DNA of 64,000 nucleotides, taken from Chrysoperla carnea. Taxonomy: Eukaryota; Arthropoda; Insecta; Neuroptera; Chrysopidae. Numbering within the stretch: position 1 is the stretch's first letter; every line of letters starts with the position of its first letter. The translations under genes were made by a program, and so were the position numbers. This document shows positions 31,313-40,630 of this stretch, one piece after another. A model generated the notes under the pieces. It saw only the letters and a list, made by a program, of their open reading frames with translations. It did not search any database and was not told where the DNA came from. The stretch is from contig NC_058341.1 of NCBI RefSeq assembly GCF_905475395.1, forward strand, positions 71,917,597 through 71,981,596, written 5' to 3'.

Positions 31313-31978
31313 ATGGCATACACATTATCCTTAAAAGGTAATCAATCGGAATTAAAGCAAAATTTTTTCCCTCCAATTCAGCTAGATGGTAATTATTCTT
31401 GCGGATTGGTGAGCTTCATTGCATTCAACACAATCCCAAACATTAGCGATTTCAACAACCATTTTAAATATGGTAGCACATCATTTTATGTGCCTACAGG
31501 TAGTTATGAAATGGATGCACTTATTAAACTACTTGAAGGAGAATTTCCCTCAATCAAGTTTACCGTAAACTTAAATACATACCAAATTGACATTAAAGGA
31601 AAATACACCATTCATTTCGAAGTAGAAAATACAATTGCAAAAGTATTTGGTTTTTCGAAAAAAGTATTAAAACCAGATATTAAGCACACATCTGATTTAC
31701 CAATTGAAATAAGTGTTGTAAACACAATTCGAATATTATGTAATATTGTGGAAAATGCCTTTTTTCAAGATCAAAAACTTCCAATAATACACGAATCTCC
31801 AATAGTGGTAGAAAGTGGCTATCGCATTGTGGACATTCCTAGTGAAATAATATATTTACCCGTGAACACTAAGGAAATAACTCAGTTGATTGTCAACCTT
31901 GTAGATCAAGAGAATCGTCCTATAAATTTGAGAGGGGAAGAAATTCTTGTAAGATTACATCTAAGAAAAGATGATTAA
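31313..31978 (+). CDS. Minor capsid (penton-like) protein
   Basis: 221 aa beginning MAYTLSLKGNQSELKQNFFPPIQL and ending RIVDIPSEIIYLP...GEEILVRLHL. Both ends match the insect Polinton minor capsid family, which forms a single jelly roll at capsid vertices. It starts 2 bp after the protease stop. The frame is intact. Confidence 0.75.
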   Translation: MAYTLSLKGNQSELKQNFFPPIQLDGNYSCGLVSFIAFNTIPNISDFNNHFKYGSTSFYVPTGSYEMDALIKLLEGEFPSIKFTVNLNTYQIDIKGKYTIHFEVENTIAKVFGFSKKVLKPDIKHTSDLPIEISVVNTIRILCNIVENAFFQDQKLPIIHESPIVVESGYRIVDIPSEIIYLPVNTKEITQLIVNLVDQENRPINLRGEEILVRLHLRKDD

Positions 31979-32117
31979 GTTTAATAATTCTAATAAATAT
32001 CTAACTTCACCAAAAAAATGTATCATTAAGAAAAAAGTGGTTAAACGTGAAACACGGCTGTTGAAAGAAAACATAGATTATTTAAAATCAATTGGATTAA
32101 AAGTTTTAAAACAATGA
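31971..32117 (+). CDS. 48-aa basic micro-ORF between capsid genes
   Basis: ATG 31971 overlaps the end of the minor capsid gene (ATGATTAA), and its TGA overlaps the ATG of the major capsid gene (ATGA at 32114-32117). The product is Lys/Arg-rich (KKKVVKRETRLLKEN) and ends LKSIGLKVLKQ. Overlaps at both ends suggest coupled translation. It may be a core or DNA-condensing peptide; that is inference from charge and place. Confidence 0.6.
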   Translation: MIKFNNSNKYLTSPKKCIIKKKVVKRETRLLKENIDYLKSIGLKVLKQ

Positions 32118-33337
32118 ATAACAACATTTTAAACTTATCAGAGAAGGTGCATTTTGATAATGAAATAACATCAAAAGAGTTGATAAGTTATGCACCCTAC
32201 AGCGGTAGTAGTTTATCACATGGAAGTAGTATACGAATTGGGATTCAAAATAAGGATGCAATATTATTATTATGCGAATCAGACCTTCTAATAGAAGGAA
32301 CTATTAAAAAAGCAGATGGTACAAACATTACTTCAGCACTCATAAACAATGGAATTGCCCACCTATTTGAAGTTATATCTTATAAAATGAATGAACAAGT
32401 AATTTGTACAGTATACAACCCTGGTGTTGCTTCAACATTAAATGGCTTAGCCTTGCTTACATCGGATCAGGTTAGGGGTTTATCAAATGCTTCATGGATT
32501 TCTGATGGTCAATTGGATGGAACAAAGTTAAATTCAACAAAAGATGGCCAATTTCTGTTTACTATACCTCTATCTCTACTACTTCCATTTTTTGCTACAT
32601 ATAAGAAAATTATAACCAACACCAAGCATGAGCTTGTTCTCGTGCGATCACGTAATGATGCAAATAGTGTGAAAAGTGATTCGGAAATAAATATTGATAT
32701 TACAAAAATAGTGTGGAGAGTACCCACAATTCATCTTAATGATGTTGCAAGATTACACTTGTTGGATTTAATAAAGCGCAATGTAACAGTTGATGTGGCC
32801 TTCCGAAGCTATGATTTAGTTACATACCCCACTCTACCAACAACACATAAACATTCATGGATGGTGAAATCAACAAATAATCTTAATGCTCCACGTTATG
32901 TTATTTTTGCTATGCAGACTGATAGGATAGATGATTTTAAGAAAAATAATCAAATATTCGATTTTAACGATCTAACTTCTATTCGCCTATTTCTAAATGA
33001 GCGTCAGTTTCCAGCTCAAGATGTTTTTTTCCAAAATTCAGGAGGATTTGCAACACTTTACGATATGTATCTCAGATTTAAATCATCTTACAATAACCAA
33101 GAAAAATCTTATGAGAAACCGTTATTTGATATCAAAGATTTTATGAGATATACGCCTATTGTATGCATTGATTGTTCACGACAAAATGAAATTATTACAA
33201 CAAACTCTGTAGATATTCGCATTGATTTTGAATGTAAAAAAGCTATACCTGATAAAACAACTGCTTATGTGCTATTAATTTCTGATTCACTTTTCGAATT
33301 TCAAATGCAAACAGGGGATATTAAGAGGATAATATAA
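32114..33337 (+). CDS. Major capsid protein (double jelly-roll, hexon-like)
   Basis: 407 aa and intact. The N-terminal SKELISYAPYSGSSLSHGSSIRI and the DAILLLCESDLLIEGTI strand match the Polinton major capsid proteins as I know them; the C-terminus MRYTPIVCIDCSRQN...AYVLLISDSLFEFQ fits a second jelly roll. Place and order (protease, minor capsid, major capsid) support the call. It would build the icosahedral shell. Confidence 0.75.
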   Translation: MNNNILNLSEKVHFDNEITSKELISYAPYSGSSLSHGSSIRIGIQNKDAILLLCESDLLIEGTIKKADGTNITSALINNGIAHLFEVISYKMNEQVICTVYNPGVASTLNGLALLTSDQVRGLSNASWISDGQLDGTKLNSTKDGQFLFTIPLSLLLPFFATYKKIITNTKHELVLVRSRNDANSVKSDSEINIDITKIVWRVPTIHLNDVARLHLLDLIKRNVTVDVAFRSYDLVTYPTLPTTHKHSWMVKSTNNLNAPRYVIFAMQTDRIDDFKKNNQIFDFNDLTSIRLFLNERQFPAQDVFFQNSGGFATLYDMYLRFKSSYNNQEKSYEKPLFDIKDFMRYTPIVCIDCSRQNEIITTNSVDIRIDFECKKAIPDKTTAYVLLISDSLFEFQMQTGDIKRII

Positions 33338-33371
33338 ATAGCTTGTAATACGGATATAAATTAGTTTAAAA

Positions 33372-33956
33372 ATGAGCATGCACAAGTTCGGTTACCACAA
33401 ACTGGATAAAAAAACAGAGAATAAATTTTTTGGGTTAAGTGTTCGAATGAATGATTTAAAAATGGAAATCGATAGGCATAAAGCAGATATCAAAGAACTA
33501 AACAAAAATATGATGACTCAATTGGAGGAAGAGAGAAACCATATCAAAAATTTAGAGCATCAATTGAATAAAGAACGTGATAGTACCATAACAACATTAA
33601 GTAAATTAACTGGAAATATGAAGGGAAGCATCTTTAAAACAATGGCTGAATTAAATACAGATTTGAAGAATGATCTACTAAAATCTATAAATGAAATTAA
33701 AGATGAAATTTCTCATTCAAAAAAAGATATCCATTCGTTACGAAGTAGTATAGATACATTAAAAGAAAAAGATATTAATGCAATGTTGAATAGTATATCC
33801 ATTTTACAGAAAATGTCTATTGATTTAGATAATTCTCTTTAAAATCTTGCCTACCTTCAAACAGTTAGTGCTAAGGATTTTTCAGAGAAAAATAAAAAGT
33901 TACATGAAGAAGTGGCTGGTATGGCTTTTCTAAATAAATTAAAGGTCATTCCATAG
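33372..33956 (+). pseudogene. Coiled-coil fibre-like protein with premature stop
   Basis: The first 156 codons (ATG 33372) form a long heptad-rich coil (LNKNMMTQLEEERNHIKNLEHQL). A TAA at 33840-33842 interrupts it. The same frame then continues for 37 more sensible codons (NLAYLQTVSAKDFSEKNKK...) to a TAG at 33954. Its N-terminal MSxxKFG matches the protein at 49099. It lies downstream of the major capsid gene, where fibre or attachment proteins sit in related elements. A readthrough stop is possible but a mutation is simpler. Confidence 0.6.
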
Positions 33957-34066
33957 GTTTTTAGATGTTAATAATAATTTTATTTATCAATATTTTTGTT
34001 ACATATAAATATTTGTATACATTTTAAAGCAATAAAGAATTTTTTTAAACAATTTTTTTTTATATT

Positions 34067-34603
34067 TTAATCTACTTCATCCTCGAATCCACTATCATTA
34101 CTGTCATATTCCAGATTTATATGTGATATTGGTGCAAACAGTTTTCTCTTGATAATGCGTTTTTCCTCATTATTTGAAAATAGTTTCTCAACACGGTATT
34201 TCTCATAAAATAACAATGGACGTCTCCGTATAGATGATAGAAGTAGCATATCCTCATCTCCACTTTCTGGGTATGAAAATTGATATAGCGATAACAACTC
34301 ACCCAATTCTTGTTCTTCAATTGTTTTCAATATGGGATTGTATTTTTTAATTAAATTAATATAATATTTAAAATCACCATTAGTTCTTAATATTGAAAAT
34401 AGATGGGGGTGATGATATAAAACATAGTCATACATTGTATCGAAATTACGGAGTTTTTCCAATATTATAACAAATTCTCTCTCATATTCTTGAAATTTTC
34501 TAACGCTCTCATCAATTCTATAAAAAAAATGTATTTTAAAAATATGAATGTAATATTACATATATAAAAAATCTTACATTTTTAAAGTGGTAATAGCACT
34601 CAT
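34067..34603 (-). CDS. Spliced accessory gene with acidic tail
   Basis: Exon 1 is 34603-34578 (MSAITTLK), followed by a 60-nt intron (GTAAGA...TTTTATAG) and exon 2 from 34517 to 34067 in phase. The product is about 158 aa, with a helical middle (LEKLRNFDTMYDYV) and the tail KRKLFAP...SNDSGFEDEVD. A broken relative is at 62207-62591 (YRKLFIPYL ... DDEDWE). Function unknown. Confidence 0.6.
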
Positions 34604-34823
34604 CTTAAGTAGACTCACAACTTTAATTTCTAAGCATGAGATGGGGTTAATCAAGTAATATGTCTCGCTTATGTAGTAGATATTTATCCATATATGATTG
34701 ACTTCATTTACATATAACTCCGATAGATGGTGGAGAGGGTTCTCATATTCACTATATATTCTTATCTTTTTTAATTCAAAAATTATTACTCAGTAAGCAA
34801 CCTAAAACCGTAAAACGTTAACA

Positions 34824-35471
34824 ATGGCTCAAAAGCAGGTTGATCAATATTATCTAAATATGAAAAATGATGTATTGTTAAAATCTTTAATTCGGATGAA
34901 TAAATGTGGAACAAAGTTTATTATTATTGGAATTTCTCCTTTTGATTTATCAAATATATTACAAATTAGAACACATCGTGGTCAATTTATAAATTTTACT
35001 AAATCGCAATGGATACAACTCTTAAATAATCAACAAATTATTTTGGATTATATAAATAATATAAATAACTTTCTGGTGGATATTGTAATTGGTGATGTTA
35101 ATATTTCTGCTCATGATGGTTATAACCAGAAATTAATCAAGTTTTCATCGGGTAATTCTACTATCTTTCTGGGTGATGGAACAATTAAAAAGATGTTTAA
35201 GGCGGAAAAAATTATTGACGTTCAATTTTCAATATTGGAATCATTAAATATTCCTGGTTATATGCAAATGGTGAGAAATAATTTCCTGGGAGAGGAAAAC
35301 TCACAAGCACAATTTGGAAATTGGCTACCAAATATTTCATCGGTGATTGCACAGGAAAAAAATCTACTATTGAAGAAATTTTTATTGGAATTGGTAATGG
35401 ACTATCCAGAACTTATGGAAAAAAATCTACAAACTTCACCTCTTACCTTAAATTATTATATTGATTATTAA
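34824..35471 (+). CDS. Accessory protein, 215 aa, unknown
   Basis: An intact ORF. Segment GTKFIIIGISPFDLSNILQIRTHRG...SQWIQL resembles SRSLVVGFNSSLNVCVKI...EQEWIEL at 54362-54910, so the two may be one family. The C-terminal KKFLLELVMDYPELMEKNLQ is duplicated in decayed form at 962 and 1325. TATA-like TATATATTC lies about 70 bp upstream. No known domain. Confidence 0.6.
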   Translation: MAQKQVDQYYLNMKNDVLLKSLIRMNKCGTKFIIIGISPFDLSNILQIRTHRGQFINFTKSQWIQLLNNQQIILDYINNINNFLVDIVIGDVNISAHDGYNQKLIKFSSGNSTIFLGDGTIKKMFKAEKIIDVQFSILESLNIPGYMQMVRNNFLGEENSQAQFGNWLPNISSVIAQEKNLLLKKFLLELVMDYPELMEKNLQTSPLTLNYYIDY

Positions 35472-35665
35472 TATGTTTTGTATTATTATTTTAAATAAAT
35501 GTAATCTGAAAAAAAACAGGTTTTTTTTTTTGTAATTAAAAATATCCATCTTCCATTTTATTTATTTATTTATTTTTTTTTTTTTTAAACATATAAAATT
35601 TATGAAAAAACATACAAAAAAAAAGTAAAAAATTGAGGTAAATGATATAAAAAAAAAACAATAAT

Positions 35666-36016
35666 TTAAACTTCATACATAGCATCAGATTGATTTCTCA
35701 ATCTGTTAATGATGCTGTATGGGAGGAAATCCATACTCCTGAGTATTTCTTCCCCCATGGAGATTAGTGCTTGTTCCCCCTCATGAATTGTTCTTCTATA
35801 ATCAAATGAAATTATTTGAAATATTATGTAATATTTAAAAAAATTAATCTATAAAAAACTTACGTTACATTTCCGTACTCCGATAATTGTCTCTCGGTGT
35901 TATTTGCTCCATCATCATTTGATTTGCTAGTGTAAAGAGAAAAGATTATTTTTTAAATTGTTTAGAAATTATTTTTAAATAATCACATGAATAGAAACTT
36001 ACGGAAGTTTATCCAT
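35666..36016 (-). CDS. Three-exon micro-gene, 68 aa
   Basis: Exon 1 is 36016-36003 (ATG plus 11 nt; donor CC|GTAAGT), exon 2 is 35926-35864 (acceptor CACTAG, donor AC|GTAAGT) and exon 3 is 35795-35666 (acceptor GATTATAG, stop TAA). Phases agree across both introns and the frame is open throughout. The end reads SMGEEILRSMDFLPYSIINRL, a likely amphipathic helix. A decayed copy at 1885-2115 keeps the donor and exon 3 similarity. Not recognised. Confidence 0.6.
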
Positions 36017-36540
36017 ATTATAAATTATATAAATGTAATTAAAAAAACTTAATGCAATTAATACTGTGTTTACAACAATTAACACTTTAAAGTATTCCAT
36101 TTTTTTTTTTTTTTTTTAGCAAACTGTTTGAAGTCAAGATTGAAAGTGAATGCTGAAAGTTTTTCGATTTTTAAATCTAGCTTTGGAGAGGCGTATACAA
36201 ATTTGAAGAGTAAGCATAAATTAAAGTATGTGGTAATCAATATACTTCATTGTTCGTAGCATTTAAAAAATTGATTATTTTCTTTATGTTAAAAAAATAT
36301 ATCCAAATTTAAAGGATGATAATATCATGTCTGTGAAGGGTTACAAATGATTATAGATGGTAGTCAAAAATTAATAGAACACCTTATTCGATCCTCTTAA
36401 AAAAAAAAACTTTGTATTGAATAGTATATATTACATAAGTTGAATATCACATATATAGTGTATTTCAAATAAAACGAAATAGCTTATTTCCAATGTTTCT
36501 CTTCTACTTAATATTGAGTATATAAGAAATATATGTAGGG

Positions 36541-36585
36541 AAAAATAATTATTCGCATACAGGCCCGGATGCTGGTAAATGGTTT
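36541..36585. other. Fold-back junction at inner edge of right TIR
   Basis: Bases 36541-36576 copy the polymerase gene in sense (ATTCGCATACAGGCCCGGAT, as at 25184-25203). At AAATGGTTT (36577-36585) the sequence turns into the reverse complement of the left arm from AAACCATTT (25342-25350) outward. The 9-bp inverted homology marks a strand switch. Confidence 0.85.
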
Positions 36586-38146
36586 CTCGCAAATATGACA
36601 AATTGTCGATGCTTGAAATAATGCCTCATCCTCATCAGTCATTTCTATCGGGACAATGGTTTTATATACTATTTCAATTTCATCTAAAATCTCTTTTAAT
36701 TTATCAACAAACCATTTACCAGCATCCGGGCCTGTATGCGAATAATATTTATTTTTCGTAGAATCGCGAGAGCAAACGACTAGGAGCGCAATAGAATATA
36801 CAATGTGATGTTGAAAATATGAAGTGTTGGGGTTATTAATGTCTACCTCCATTTTTGGTAGGAATGCCTCAGTATCAGCATAAATGACATACTCGAGAAA
36901 TTGTTTATTTTTATAATTTTTAAATTCCAAAATAGAGTCTTTTTCCGAGGGAAAAACAATTTTTACATTATTAATATTTTCACACAACTCCAAGTGTTCT
37001 TCATACTTTTGTTTTATATTAAAATGCTGAAGACATCTATCACAGAAGATTTTTGGATTCCTATGCTTTGTCTTTTGAGATGAACAAAGCCTCGAAAGAT
37101 TTTTAATTAAACAATAGTGGTATTTAGTTTCATCGTTAATCATTAGTAAATTTATGTGATGTTGTCTTTTCTGCCTAGTAAAATATAATGGACCATTTAC
37201 AAGATTTGAATCTGATAAGCCATATACATTTACCGAAAAGTCATTGTTTTTTTCAATTTTGGGGATATCTTTTAATTTCACGGGAAATTCAATACCCTCG
37301 AAGTTAAATAAATCATAAAAGTTTTGAGGATACTTTGTTACTCTTTCGTTGTTTTTGCCGACTGGGAAAAAATGAGCTAAAAGACAATAAGCAAAGCAAA
37401 AATCATCATTATTCCTAATATTAATGCATGCTTTTTTATCTGCAATTTTCTTCGGTAAAGCAATATAGGTTCCACCTTTCATTGGATCGAATTTTGCTAT
37501 ATTCAATTCTAAACATACTATTTTATCTAAAGCAGCATTAGATCCTCTTTGTTGAAACTCTTCCAAGCGAGTGTTAAAATTAGTTAATGAATCATAATAC
37601 ACCATGTGTTAAAATCAGAGGCTTGATCGTAATGAACAAGTTTTAACACAAAGTGAAAATTATCGATAATTTCCATATCACCTTTTTTTATTATGAAATC
37701 ACATTTTAAACCTAGTGAAATTTTAATTGAGTTATGTAAAGATAAGTACTCCATAATTTTTTTGTATACTAATTGTTTTTATGTTCAAAAAAAATTGAAA
37801 TATCTTTAATATTTTCATTATTTAGTAATCTACCTGCAAATACTCTGTTAGCGAAACAAGTAACTGCTATCCAGTTATTGCTTTCTTCTTCTGATGGAGA
37901 GATGGACACACAGCTTGGATGAGAATCTTCGGTAATACTATTTCTAGAATTATCATGTTCTGTTGATGGTGATGCCAAATCTTCTTCATCATGCTTTCTC
38001 TTCAAATCGATTGCAGACGATGGGGGTAGAGAGGATGCAGCTTCTGGAAATATAAATAAAATACATATATTAGTAAAAAAATCTAAAAAATGATATTTTT
38101 AAAGTTTTTTACCTTCAACACTTCTTTTTAAAATGATTTTTTTCAT
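36577..38146 (-). pseudogene. Truncated polymerase B in right TIR
   Basis: Leader-exon ATG at 38146, then the same intron and exon 2 as the left copy up to CEKPF. Here homology ends and a few foreign codons follow to a stop at 36508. Relative to the left copy there is an AC insertion near 37603 and one A fewer in the run near 37780, both breaking the frame. No polymerase domain. Confidence 0.9.
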
Positions 38147-38738
38147 TTTTCTTCTTTAGTTAAATCTATAACTTCAGTGATTTTTTTTTGTCGGTATTTT
38201 CTTTTCTCGTTGGTAGCAGGTTTCTTATATATTTTTCGATGACGAAGCCTTGCAGGTTTATAAACAAATGCTTTACTTTGCGATATTAATTGCTTAGAAG
38301 GAGCAGATGTTGAAGGAGCAGATGTTGAAGGATCGGATGATGATGGATTATCTTTAAAATGATTAGCTCTTGGTTGATTTGAATTGTCTTTAAATTGATC
38401 AATAGAATGTCCAAATGAAGACGGATTTAAGTATGCCTCCAATTCTGAAAGCAAAGTATCGATTGATAAGGATGGGTTAAACTCTGCATTTAAATCCTGT
38501 GTCAAGTAATCATCCAAGTTTAGGGAAGGGAGGGAAACATTGCTAATTACACGTGGATAATTTTCTTCCATTTTCTTAGCCATCATATATAAATATTGAT
38601 TGGTGATTTCACAATCTAAATCATCAATATTTAAATCCTATTAAAATAATAGAAATATATATATAAAAATTAAAAAAATAATAATAAAAGAAATAGAAAA
38701 ATAATTATATAAAAACTTACCTCAATTATATTCTCCAT
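38143..38738 (-). CDS. Small spliced gene (right TIR copy, intact end)
   Basis: Same two-exon gene as 23191 but with nine A in the run, so the frame reaches EVIDLTKEEK. The TGA overlaps the leader-exon ATG of the polymerase copy (AATGA). Exon 1 begins at ATG 38738. This copy shows the likely ancestral end of the protein and a stop-start overlap. Confidence 0.65.
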
Positions 38739-39345
38739 TTTGTAGCACTAAACCTTTTAAAAGCAATTCACAACTAATTCTAAGACAAACTTTTTCTACT
38801 TATTTATATCCTTTTTTATGATAATCTCTCCATTTCAATAACATGTTTCTCATACACCTGCTTTTCAGATATAATATCTAATAAAAAAAATTTTTAACAT
38901 CTCTCGCTAATGAGGTAGTTTATATACAAGATTAATTTTGCTAAATATTTTTGAATATATTCCATATAATGGTATAGCAACCCTGAAAATTTCATTTCTC
39001 CCGTGATATGTTGATGTAAGGTTATTAACATGCCAAACGCTTTTTAAATTTATTGATTTTGCTAATTTGCATATAGTATCAATTAAAATATTATTTTTCT
39101 CATTTTTATATCTAATGGAATTTTTTTTTTATTCTTACATAACAATCCCAGATATCATATTTAACTGAAAAACACTCTCATGGTTCTAGTTTTTTTGAGC
39201 GGATATTTTTATAGGTAATTAAGCTTTTTGATAGAAAGATTTGTAGAAAAAATGTATTCATCCACGAATATTAGGGTATATAAGCTTGAATATTTTTACC
39301 ACCGGAGCATCTTTAACACAAGTTAAAATTTTAAAACAAGTTAAA

Positions 39346-39630
39346 ATGGTAAAAATTTCTTTAAAATTGGTTATTTTAAATAACCAAATCAAGGAAGTGG
39401 TGATTTATAAGAATGGTGATGCAAAAGAGCATTTATATATTTCAAACTATTGGAGGTTGAAGTGGAATGGTAGATGGGCAAATGAGGTGACGCTAGCAGA
39501 GATGGTGAGAATAGTAAGAACTATTCTCTCCTATGAGAACGCGGGGAGGATTTACGTGGGTGGGGAGACCGAGAGAATCCTCCTTCAGAAATTATTTAAG
39601 GATGTGGAAGTCATCACATCTTGGGATTAG
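39346..39630 (+). CDS. Arm protein (right TIR copy)
   Basis: ATG 39346 (MVKISLKLV); the in-frame codons upstream to 39286 fall in the promoter and leader. 94 aa, identical to 22299-22583 except for Gly after SYENA. The TATA box TATATAAG is at about 39278. Confidence 0.65.
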   Translation: MVKISLKLVILNNQIKEVVIYKNGDAKEHLYISNYWRLKWNGRWANEVTLAEMVRIVRTILSYENAGRIYVGGETERILLQKLFKDVEVITSWD

Positions 39631-39639
39631 GTAAATTTT

Positions 39640-39835
39640 TTATATTCTATAAAGGAGTTATGATATTAACATGTCTTATTAATGTATGTAAGGCAAGAAA
39701 TATAAACTTAAAAATTTTCAAATAATCTAGGTATTTGGTTGTTGAAGAAAATTAAGTCTCCTATGGATGCTTATGAGGATTTCATTGGAATGGATCGGAT
39801 TTATGTGGGTGTTCAACAAGTAATGTTAATAATTA
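39640..39835 (+). pseudogene. Ankyrin-like gene tail in right arm
   Basis: Mirror of 22118-22270: TGTCTTATTAATGTATGTAA...GAAGAAAATTAAGTCTCC, out of frame, directly behind the arm gene. Confidence 0.65.
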
Positions 39836-40200
39836 AAAATTTTATTATTAAAAAAATCATATATAATATTTTATAATAAAATCAATTTTCATTAATTTTA
39901 ACAGAATAAGTATTTTTTTTTTTTAAAACACCTGCTTTGAATATTTAATTATCTACATCACATAACCATCAATTGACAAAATTTTAAATATGTTAACGTG
40001 CTATGGTTGTTTAACACATCTATAAATAGTAGTTACCTGTTTAGAAATAACGAATTTTTTAAACCTGTTTTTGCAATAAAATTTCATATATTCAAAATCA
40101 CTTAATGTTATATGTAAATTAGCATATCAAATTTTTCCATTACAATATATTAGATTAATTGTGTTTCATATATTAAACTTTTTTGACTATACAGACACAT

Positions 40201-40270
40201 GCTTCCGTGGTCTAGTGGATAGCGTAATAGACTTCCATTCATATGGACCTGCGTTCAAATCTCGCTGCTT
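40201..40270 (+). ncRNA. tRNA-like unit in right TIR
   Basis: GCTTCCGTGGTCTAGTGGATAG (A box TGGTCTAGTGG), a small hairpin TCCATTCATATGGA, B box GCGTTCAAATC and TTTTTTT at 40278-40284. Outward facing. See the mirror copy at 21656. Confidence 0.5.
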
Positions 40271-40409
40271 ACTCTTGTTTTTTTAAAAAAGTGTATTTCT
40301 ATACTTACATCAGCACTTCATACTTCAATTGGATGACGGCTACCGAATGAGAAGGTTGTTCTCATTGTTGAAGTACATCCATTGTTGAAACAATACGTCA
40401 TCAGAGTTC

Positions 40410-40624
40410 AATGATCTCAAAAGTGCATCCTCAAAAGCGCATCCACCAAAACAAATGCATCCACAAAAGTGCATCCCAAAAAAAAAATGCATCCCCCAAA
40501 AAGTGCATCCAAAACTAGGTCAATGCACTCAAGGTCGTTCATTTCTAGGTCAATGCATCTCCAATCTAGGTCAATGACCTCAGAAGACCTTCAAGTGAGG
40601 TAGAGTCCTCATTTTTATACTACT
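40410..40624. repeat. Subterminal repeats of right end
   Basis: About eight degenerate units (A)AAAGTGCATCC / AAATGCATCC, then three CTAGGTCAATGxxx units containing AGGTCA, ending ...CTCATTTTTATACTACT. Confidence 0.75.
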
Positions 40625-40630
40625 GGAGTT
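40625..40630 (+). repeat. Target site duplication, right copy (GGAGTT)
   Basis: Identical to 21296-21301. Confidence 0.9.

Larger units (their letters stand above)
21302..40624 (+). mobile_element. Nearly complete Polinton/Maverick (adintovirus-like) element
   Basis: It begins AGTAGTATAAAAATGAGG and ends with the complement, flanked by GGAGTT. It carries polymerase B, integrase, packaging ATPase, adenain-like protease, minor and major capsid genes and several accessory genes. The TIRs are about 4.05 kb and near-identical, which argues for recent formation. Defects: a frameshift in the phospholipase-like gene, a premature stop in the fibre-like gene and a one-base indel in the left copy of the small upstream gene. 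Confidence 0.93.
36577..40624 (-). repeat. Right terminal inverted repeat (~4.05 kb)
   Basis: Reverse complement of 21302-25350. It carries a truncated polymerase B start, the small spliced gene, the arm gene and terminal modules. Confidence 0.92.
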
